Source: Kitasatospora sp040298565 (GTDB lineage Bacteria > Actinomycetota > Actinomycetes > Streptomycetales > Streptomycetaceae). Taken from it: a DNA stretch of 64,000 nucleotides. Shown here piece by piece: positions 58,455 through 64,000 of the stretch. The stretch's first letter is position 1. Each line of letters opens with the position of its first letter. The translations under genes were made by a program, and so were the position numbers. The DNA is taken from NCBI RefSeq assembly GCF_040298565.1, contig NZ_JBEPAK010000008.1, positions 3,645 through 67,644 on the forward strand, given 5' to 3'. The notes under the pieces are model-generated. The model saw only the letters and a program-made list of their open reading frames with translations, was not told the origin of the DNA and searched no databases.

Positions 58455-59378
58455 TCAGGAGGCTCCGGCGTTCCGGGGTCCGGAGTCCCCGGCGGTCGAG
58501 TGCGGACCGACCGGAGGTTCCACGGGGAACTCCCCGTCGATGGTCAGCTCGTCATACCCAGGCCAGCGGACCGTCATCCGGTCGCCCCGGACCTCGGCCC
58601 GGCCCAGCACCGGTTCCAGTACCCGGTCGGCGGCCGCGGCCAGCGCCTCCGCGGCGGTCCGCACCGGCGACAGTTCACGCAGCACCGTCACGGTGGGCGG
58701 CAGCATCCCGAAGCGGCCCTCCTGGTACCCCAGGACCGCCTCGGTCGGCGTCAGCCAGGCGACCCGGTCGGCCTCGCCGACCTCCAGGGCCGCGAGCTGG
58801 CCGGCCGGCAGGGCGGCGACGAAGAACCAGGTGTCGTAGCGCCGCTCCTCGAACTCCGGAGTGATCCAGCGCGCCCAGCCGCCCAGCAGGTCACTGCGCA
58901 GCAGCAGGCCGTGGTCGCGGAGGAACTCGGCGAAGGACAGCTCGTGCGCCTCCAGCGCGGCCCGCTCGGCGGACCAGTCGCGCGGCGCGGCGACGCTGTC
59001 GGCGTCCGGGCCGGCCAGCAGCACGCCGGCCTCCTCGAAGGTCTCGCGCACCGCCGCGCAGACCACCGCCCGCGCCGTCCGGACGTCGACCCCGAGCCGG
59101 TGCGCCCACTCCTCGGGCGTCGGGCCCGCCCAGCCCGTCTCGACCTCGGCGTCGCGCGGGTCCACCCCACCGCCCGGGTAGGCGTACATCCCGGCCGCGA
59201 AGGCCATCGAGGTGCGCCGGCGCAGCAGGTAGGCCTCCGGCCCGGCGGCGGAGTCGCGCAGCAGCACGACGGTCGCGGCGAGCCTGGGCACCGGCGGGGT
59301 CAGCGCGCCGGAGTCGACCGCCCGGATCCGGGCAGGCCAGCCGGGCGGCATCGGCAGCGTCGTCGCTCGATGGTCCAT
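58455..59378 (-). CDS. Nudix hydrolase
   Basis: A 307-residue Nudix protein with N-terminal RLAATVVLLRDSAAGPEAYLLRR, a split Nudix box (GGGVDPRDAE, then AAVRETFEEAGVLL with the metal-binding Glu residues) and a C-terminal extension with GQLAALEVGEADRVAWLTPTEAV. It is likely to act on nucleotide-sugar or nucleoside-diphosphate compounds, but the specificity cannot be told. ATG at 59378. It lies upstream of the small basic protein and hydrolase genes and follows RidA on the same strand. Confidence 0.85.
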   Translation of the reverse strand: MDHRATTLPMPPGWPARIRAVDSGALTPPVPRLAATVVLLRDSAAGPEAYLLRRRTSMAFAAGMYAYPGGGVDPRDAEVETGWAGPTPEEWAHRLGVDVRTARAVVCAAVRETFEEAGVLLAGPDADSVAAPRDWSAERAALEAHELSFAEFLRDHGLLLRSDLLGGWARWITPEFEERRYDTWFFVAALPAGQLAALEVGEADRVAWLTPTEAVLGYQEGRFGMLPPTVTVLRELSPVRTAAEALAAAADRVLEPVLGRAEVRGDRMTVRWPGYDELTIDGEFPVEPPVGPHSTAGDSGPRNAGAS

Positions 59379-59441
59379 GCCCGGATGCTAAGCGCACGGG
59401 GGCGGGGTTGGACAGGGCCGACCCCGCCTCCGCGATCACAC

Positions 59442-59909
59442 TCAGCCGATCTTGACGCGCACCTGGAGCTCGACCTCGACCGGGGCGTCCAGCGGCAGCA
59501 CCGCGACGCCGACCGCGCTGCGGGCGTGCACGCCGGCGTCGCCCAGCACCTTGCCCAGCAGCTCGCTGGCGCCGTTGACCACGCCGGGCTGGCCGGTGAA
59601 GTCGGCGGCGGAGGCGACGAAGCCGACGACCTTCACGACCCGCTCGATCCGGTCCAGGTCGCCGATCACCGACTTGACGGCGGCCAGCGCGTTCAGCACG
59701 CAGATCTGCGCGAACTCCTTGGCCTCCTCCGGGGACACCTCGGCGCCGACCTTGCCGGTGCTCACCAGCTTGCCGTCGACGACCGGCAGCTGGCCGGAGG
59801 TGAACACGAACTCGCCCGACTGCACGGCGGGCACATAGGCGGCGACCGGGGCGGCCACCGGCGGCAGGGTCAGGCCCAGCTCCGCGAGCTTCGACTCGAC
59901 GGTGTTCAC
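59442..59909 (-). CDS. RidA-family enamine/imine deaminase
   Basis: A 155-residue RidA/YjgF protein that hydrolyses reactive enamine or imine intermediates such as 2-aminoacrylate. The core is VFTSGQLPVVDGKLVSTGKVGAEVS, ICVLNALAAVKSVIGDLDRI, VVNGASELLGKVLGDAGVHARSAVGVAVLPLDAPVEVELQV. Instead of the common final Arg motif (xxRxxV) the Arg in HARSAVG is present. The GTG at 59909 overlaps the DUF4177 stop (GTGA). It is probably protective in amino-acid metabolism. Confidence 0.9.
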   Translation of the reverse strand: MNTVESKLAELGLTLPPVAAPVAAYVPAVQSGEFVFTSGQLPVVDGKLVSTGKVGAEVSPEEAKEFAQICVLNALAAVKSVIGDLDRIERVVKVVGFVASAADFTGQPGVVNGASELLGKVLGDAGVHARSAVGVAVLPLDAPVEVELQVRVKIG

Positions 59910-60064
59910 GCGTTCTTCTCCCGCTTGAAGTAGGCCACCAGCTGCTCCGGGTTGGGGCCGGGCACGACCTGGACGAGCTCCCAGCCGTCCTCGCCGAAGT
60001 TGTCCAGGATCTGCTTGGTGGCGTGCACGAGCAGGGGCGCCGTCATGTATTCCCACTTGGTCAT
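59906..60064 (-). CDS. DUF4177-type small protein
   Basis: A 52-residue protein: MTKWEYMTAPLLVHATKQIL, then NFGEDGWELVQVVPGPNPEQ and the tail LVAYFKREKNA. This is the DUF4177 pattern (Trp-Glu-Tyr start and DGWELVQV). Its function is unknown; it is short and cytosolic. The stop overlaps the RidA start by four bases (GTGA), so the two are made together. Divergent from the ArsA pair. Confidence 0.8.
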   Translation of the reverse strand: MTKWEYMTAPLLVHATKQILDNFGEDGWELVQVVPGPNPEQLVAYFKREKNA

Positions 60065-60207
60065 GGCCAGACTCTAGACGAGCCGTCCCGGCGACCGCCG
60101 CCGCCCGGCGACCGGCGTGTGAGGTGGGGCACAAAGGGGGCATGATTCGGTCCCGGCACCCCTGGTGCTCCGGGCATCGGGCGCGCTCCCTGGTTACCCT
60201 CGCGAGA

Positions 60208-60300
60208 GGGCACCCTCATGAGGGGCACCCCGTCAGCGGGGCACCCCCATGAGGGGCACCCCCGTCGGTGGGGGCACCCTCGTCACAGGGGCATCCTCCG
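60208..60300. repeat. GGGCACCC tandem repeat upstream of the ArsA pair
   Basis: Six units starting GGGCACCC or GGGCATCC at 60208, 60223, 60239, 60254, 60272 and 60289 (15-18 bp apart), with CATGAG or GTC between. It lies in the divergent gap (60065-60342) between DUF4177 and the ArsA genes, where the promoters must be. Confidence 0.7.
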
Positions 60301-60342
60301 CGGAGGGGACGCCCGCAGGACGGAAACGGACGGAGACGGAGC

Positions 60343-61413
60343 GTGGCACGCACCCCCGGCCAGGCGGCCCGGCGCGACCCCGACTGGGAGGGTGTCCGGC
60401 TGCACGTGGTCAGCGGAAAGGGCGGCACCGGGAAGACCACCCTGGCCGCCGCGCTGGCGCTGGCGCTGGCCGCCGACGGCGGACGGGTGCTGCTGATCGA
60501 GGTCGAGGGGCGGCAGGGCATCGCCGAGCTGTTCGGCATCGCCGCCCTGCCGTACGAGGAGCGCCGGATCGCCTCCGTCGCCCGCCCCCAGCTCGGGCTG
60601 CCCGGGGAGGGCACGCCCGGCGAGGTCTTCGCGCTGGCCATCGACACCGAGCAGGCGCTGCTCGAGTACCTGGAGATGTTCTACAAGCTCGGCCGGGCCG
60701 GCAAGGCGCTGCAGAAGGTCGGCTTCGTCGACTTCGCCACCACCATCGCCCCCGGCGTCCGGGACGTGCTGCTCACCGGCAAGGCCTGCGAGGCGACCCG
60801 CCGCAAGGGCCCGGACGGCCGGCGCCGGTACGACGCGGTGGTCATGGACGCCCCGCCGACCGGGCGGATCACGCGGTTCCTGAACGTCAACTCCGAGGTC
60901 GCCGGGCTGGCCCGGATCGGCCCGATACACACCCAGGCGCAGGCCGTGATGCGGGTGCTGAAGTCACCGGAGACCGCCGTGCACCTGGTCACCCTGCTGG
61001 AGGAGATGCCGGTGCAGGAGACGGTCGACGGCATCGGGGAGCTGCGGGAGGCGAAGCTCCCGGTGGGCGGCGTGATGGTCAACATGGTCCGGCCGCCGGT
61101 GCTGGACGCGGCGGCGGTGACGGCGGTCGACGGCGACCACCGCGAGGACGTCGCGGCGGCCCTCGGCGAGGCCGGGCTGGGCGGCCGCTCGCGCAGGGCG
61201 GAGGCGGTCCGGGCGGCGGTGGACCCGCTGCTCGACCCGTTGCTGGAACAGGCCCGCGAGCACGCCGAGCGGGTCGAGCTGGAGCGGGAGCAGCGCGCCG
61301 ACCTGCAGCAGCTGCGGCTCCCGACGTACGAGCTCCCGCTGCTCGGCGAGGGCGTGGACCTCGGCGGGCTGTACCGGCTGGCGGGCGAACTGAAGCGGCA
61401 GGGGGCGGCGTGA
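60343..61413 (+). CDS. ArsA-family ATPase, first copy
   Basis: A 356-residue ArsA/GET3-like ATPase with Walker A SGKGGTGKTTLAAALALAL, switch I region, the switch II-like VVMDAPPTG and PPVLDAAAV. It lacks the metal-binding Cys triad of arsenite pumps, so a role in arsenic export is unlikely; in actinobacteria ArsA pairs are widespread and their role is unknown. GTG at 60343 with GGAG upstream. Its stop overlaps the start of the second copy, so the two are likely one heterodimer. Confidence 0.88.
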   Translation: MARTPGQAARRDPDWEGVRLHVVSGKGGTGKTTLAAALALALAADGGRVLLIEVEGRQGIAELFGIAALPYEERRIASVARPQLGLPGEGTPGEVFALAIDTEQALLEYLEMFYKLGRAGKALQKVGFVDFATTIAPGVRDVLLTGKACEATRRKGPDGRRRYDAVVMDAPPTGRITRFLNVNSEVAGLARIGPIHTQAQAVMRVLKSPETAVHLVTLLEEMPVQETVDGIGELREAKLPVGGVMVNMVRPPVLDAAAVTAVDGDHREDVAAALGEAGLGGRSRRAEAVRAAVDPLLDPLLEQAREHAERVELEREQRADLQQLRLPTYELPLLGEGVDLGGLYRLAGELKRQGAA

Positions 61414-62585
61414 CGAACTCATCGGACGGCGTGCGCGGTACCGGAAGGCGGCTCGGAATGGACGAGCTGATAGACGACCCCGAGACCAGGATCATCGTCT
61501 GCTGCGGCTCCGGCGGCGTCGGCAAGACCACCACCGCGGCGGCGATCGGTCTGCGGGCCGCCGAGCGGGGGCGCAAGGTCGTGGTGCTGACCATCGACCC
61601 GGCCCGGCGGCTGGCCCAGTCGATGGGGCTGACCGAACTCGACAACACCCCCCGGGTGGTCAAGGGCGTCACCGGCGACGGGGAGCTCCAGGCCATGATG
61701 CTCGACATGAAGCGGACCTTCGACGAGGTCGTGCTGGCCCACGCCGAGCCCGAGCGGGCCCGGGCGATCATGGAGAACCCGTTCTACCAGTCCCTGTCGG
61801 CCGGCTTCGCGGGCACCCAGGAGTACATGGCGATGGAGAAGCTCGGCCAGCTGCGCTCGGCCGAGGAGTGGGACCTGATCGTCGTGGACACCCCGCCGTC
61901 CCGCTCGGCGCTGGACTTCCTGGACGCCCCCAACCGGCTCGGGTCCTTCCTGGACGGCCGGGTGATCCGCATCCTGACCGCGCCGGCCAAGGTCGGCGGA
62001 CGCAGCGCGATGAAGTTCCTCAACGCCGGGATGGGCCTGCTCACCGGCACCCTGGGGAGGATCTTCGGCGCCCAGCTGCTCACCGACGTGCAGACCTTCG
62101 TCACCGCGATGGACTCGATGTTCGGCGGCTTCCGCGAGCGCGCGGACCGCACCTACCAGCTGCTCAAGGCCCCCGGCACCGCGTTCCTGGTGGTGGCCGC
62201 GCCGGAGCGGGACGCGCTGCGCGAGGCCGCGTACTTCGTGGACCGGCTCGCCGCGGACCGGATGCCGCTGGCCGGCCTGGTGCTCAACCGGGTGCACGGC
62301 ACGGGCGCGCCGCAGCTCACCGCGGAGCGGGCGCTGGCGGCCGCCGAGGCCCTGGAGGAGAACGGCTCGGAGCACTCGTCGCCCGAGGCGGAGCTGCTCG
62401 CGGCCGGGCTGCTGCGGCTGCACGCCGAGCGGATGCAGATCATGGGGCGGGAGCGCCGCACCCGCGACCGCTTCGTGTCGGTGTACCCGGACGTCCCGAT
62501 CGTCGAGGTCCCGGCGCTGCCGGGCGACGTGCACGACCTGGACGGGCTGCGCGCCATCGGGGACCGGCTGAGCGGCGCGGCGTAG
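61410..62585 (+). CDS. ArsA-family ATPase, second copy
   Basis: A 391-residue ArsA-like ATPase with a deviant Walker A (CGSGGVGKTTTAAAIGL), switch I (TIDPARRLAQSMG), and Walker B-like LIVVDTPPSRSALDFLDAP. A helical stretch (residues about 150-270, KVGGRSAMKFLNAGMGLLTG) is the client- or lid-like region. GTG start overlaps the first copy's stop (GTGA), so they are coupled. It lies directly before wblA, to which it is convergent, as in other streptomycetes. Confidence 0.88.
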   Translation: MTNSSDGVRGTGRRLGMDELIDDPETRIIVCCGSGGVGKTTTAAAIGLRAAERGRKVVVLTIDPARRLAQSMGLTELDNTPRVVKGVTGDGELQAMMLDMKRTFDEVVLAHAEPERARAIMENPFYQSLSAGFAGTQEYMAMEKLGQLRSAEEWDLIVVDTPPSRSALDFLDAPNRLGSFLDGRVIRILTAPAKVGGRSAMKFLNAGMGLLTGTLGRIFGAQLLTDVQTFVTAMDSMFGGFRERADRTYQLLKAPGTAFLVVAAPERDALREAAYFVDRLAADRMPLAGLVLNRVHGTGAPQLTAERALAAAEALEENGSEHSSPEAELLAAGLLRLHAERMQIMGRERRTRDRFVSVYPDVPIVEVPALPGDVHDLDGLRAIGDRLSGAA

Positions 62586-62696
62586 GCACCGCGGTCCGGG
62601 CGCGGCCGGTCCGGGCGCAGCCGGTTCGGGCTCGGGCTCCGGGTTGGGCGCGGGCTCGGCCGGTTCGGCGGGGGCTCTCCAGCGGGGGCTCCCCCG

Positions 62697-63020
62697 TCAG
62701 CCAGCCTGGGCGTAGTCCGTCAGTATCACGCCGGTCGCGAGGGACTCCTCGTACTCGGTGCGGGCCGTCTCCAGCAGCCGCCGCCACGAGATGACCGTCG
62801 GGCGCCGGCGCAGCAGGGCCCGCCGCTCGCGCTCCGTCATCCCGCCCCACACACCGAACTCCACCCGGTTGTCCAGGGCGTCCGCGAGGCACTCCGTACG
62901 GACGGGGCAGCCGCTGCACACCGCCTTCGCGCGGTTCTGTGCCGCCCCCTGGACGAACAGTTCGTCCGGATCACTCGTGCGGCAGGCGGCCTGCGCACTC
63001 CAGTCGTCAACCCAGCCCAT
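62697..63020 (-). CDS. wblA: WhiB-family regulator WblA
   Basis: A 107-residue [4Fe-4S] WhiB-type protein that represses antibiotic synthesis and redirects growth toward sporulation in streptomycetes. The four cluster ligands are Cys13, Cys35, Cys38 and Cys44 (ACRTSDPDELF, AVCSGCPVRTEC), followed by the GVWGGMTERERR turn and a basic C-terminal DNA-contact region (RRALLRRRP). The start MGWVDDWSAQAACRT is that of WblA. ATG at 63020. Its upstream region, shared with the penicillin-binding protein gene, is long (423 bp), as expected for a heavily regulated developmental gene. Confidence 0.97.
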   Translation of the reverse strand: MGWVDDWSAQAACRTSDPDELFVQGAAQNRAKAVCSGCPVRTECLADALDNRVEFGVWGGMTERERRALLRRRPTVISWRRLLETARTEYEESLATGVILTDYAQAG

Positions 63021-63443
63021 GCCGGCGCCGTCCTCTCCCGTAATCGAGGCTCCCCCACGGCGGCAACGGCATATTCACCGTTGCCAGTTGAGGACGTTAC
63101 GGAAGAACGACAGCGCGCAACAGCCCCTTCGGGCTCAATCTCGAATGACCCGATCGGACTATGGGTATCGGTCATCTCACTCGTTGGAGTGATCGCAGGT
63201 CGCAAGCCTTGCCACGTTCGGCGCACCCACTCTCGCCACAGGTGTCATCACGGAGCGCTACCGTCCACCCGGGCACAGCACACCGCAGCCGCCTCAAAAC
63301 CCGGGCGTAGCGGGCAATTCGGGCAACTCTCCGCACTCACAAGAGTGAACGATGTTGACGCACCGAAGCTGTCGCAAGCTTGTGACAAGCCTAGGCGAAC
63401 ACCTGCCCCTATGTGCGGGAATCGGGGACGTAGGGTTCTCCTC
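63021..63443. other. 423-bp divergent control region of wblA and the penicillin-binding protein gene
   Basis: AT-enriched for this genome. Contains a perfect 13-bp palindrome (63378-63390) and TTGACG at 63354-63359. TAGGGT at 63431-63436 is only 8 bp from the ATG and might be a weak ribosome site or a -10. No gene seen. Confidence 0.6.
63378..63390. promoter_or_regulatory. GCTTGTGACAAGC palindrome, candidate operator
   Basis: A perfect 13-bp inverted repeat in the divergent wblA/penicillin-binding protein region, 54 bp before the latter gene's start. A regulator cannot be named. Confidence 0.45.
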
Positions 63444-64000
63444 ATGGCACCGAAGCGCCCACAGGCATCCCAGCCCCCAGGCAACGCCGGAGCTCCGCGC
63501 CGCAGGAGCAGCGGATCACCGTTCGACCACGTCGGCAACGGCGTGAAGTTCCTGGGCGTCAGCGTGCTCTCCGGAGTCCTGCTGGCAGGCCTCGCCCTGC
63601 CCGCCGTCGGCGCCATCGGGCTGACCGCCAAGGACACGGCGGAGAGCTTCGACAACATCCCCGACGATTTCAAGACCCCGCCGCTCACCCAGGCCACCCA
63701 GATCTTCGACGCCAAGGGCGGCCTGATCGCCAAGGTCTACGAGCGCGACCGCACCGTCCTGAACGCCGACCAGATGTCCCCGTACATGCGGCAGGCGCAG
63801 GTCGACATCGAGGACGCCCGCTTCTACGAGCACGGCGCCGTCGACCTCAAGGGCGTACTGCGGGCGCTCAGCAAGAACGCGGAGAGCGGCACCGCCTCGC
63901 AGGGGGCCTCCACGCTCACCCAGCAGTACGTGAAGAACGTCAACGTGGAGAAGGCCGGCGACGACCAGGCGGCCGTCCTGGAGGCCCAGCGCAAGACCCT
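63444..64000 (+). CDS. class A penicillin-binding protein, 5' part
   Basis: Runs off the window after 185 codons. It has a cytosolic basic N-terminus, a membrane helix (VSVLSGVLLAGLALPAVGAIGL), a short hinge and the start of the GT51 glycosyltransferase with VDIEDARFYEHGAVDLKGVLRAL (catalytic Glu) and QGASTLTQQYVKN, both conserved. It should polymerise and cross-link peptidoglycan. The ATG at 63444 is preceded by AGGG. It is divergent from wblA, as in other streptomycetes. Confidence 0.93.
   Translation, partial: MAPKRPQASQPPGNAGAPRRRSSGSPFDHVGNGVKFLGVSVLSGVLLAGLALPAVGAIGLTAKDTAESFDNIPDDFKTPPLTQATQIFDAKGGLIAKVYERDRTVLNADQMSPYMRQAQVDIEDARFYEHGAVDLKGVLRALSKNAESGTASQGASTLTQQYVKNVNVEKAGDDQAAVLEAQRKT

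Noticed and set aside
60343..62585. Arsenic resistance operon
   Set aside because: No arsB, arsC or adjacent ArsR gene, and the arsenite-binding Cys residues are missing; the ArsR-type gene at 55025 is separated by several genes.

Overview
This 64-kb window is high-GC actinobacterial DNA with strong G/C preference at third codon positions, frequent GTG starts and long operons of overlapping genes. It reads as a Streptomycetaceae chromosome (Streptomyces or Kitasatospora). The gene order holB, tmk, topA ... apgA, bldG, helicase, tad genes ... acsA, nhaA ... marP, nth, crp ... arsA pair, wblA, penicillin-binding protein is the conserved bldG-wblA neighbourhood. All assignments come from reading the sequence and from family knowledge; nothing was searched.

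Region 1 (1-5514) is the right end of an integrative element of the AICE type. It holds accessory genes, a methyltransferase-like protein, a primase-polymerase, a DUF3631 P-loop protein, an excisionase and a tyrosine integrase whose 3' end lies 48 bp from a tRNA-Thr(CGT) gene, the likely attachment site. A cluster of GGTAGCGG repeats between the replication genes and xis could be iterons.

Region 2 (5686-23300) is core: a LysE-type exporter, two surface or secreted hydrolases, DNA polymerase III delta', a membrane-domain/thymidylate kinase fusion, topoisomerase I, a methyltransferase, a lipoprotein and the developmental pair apgA-bldG. Region 3 (23523-33600) holds a MrfA-type helicase and a compact Tad/Flp-like operon (Ssd, TadA, a previously easy-to-miss 50-residue membrane protein, TadB, TadC, a DUF4244 candidate pilin, TadE-like proteins), then a HAD phosphatase. 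Region 4 (33979-49760) holds a degenerate Fic-like protein, a CooC-like ATPase, a SulP-carbonic anhydrase fusion, acetyl-CoA synthetase, NhaA, a holin-like protein, a hydrolase lacking its usual nucleophile, a YdjM-type membrane protein, MarP protease, a CoA Nudix hydrolase and endonuclease III.

Region 5 (49947-56062) looks like an accessory block placed between nth and crp: MarR regulator, FUSC efflux protein, hydrolase, RraA-like protein, PEP-mutase-family protein and an ArsR-type regulator. Region 6 (56335-64000) returns to core: crp, a metallo-beta-lactamase-fold hydrolase, a Nudix hydrolase, RidA with a coupled DUF4177 protein, two ArsA-like ATPases, wblA and the start of a class A penicillin-binding protein.

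The most unusual signal is not a gene. Five unrelated genes (holB, topA, the holin-like gene, marP and the ArsR-type gene) are each followed by a short tandem repeat whose unit starts at or contains the gene's own stop codon. The clearest has nine units with an exact 19-bp period. Several other minisatellites lie in other intergenic gaps.
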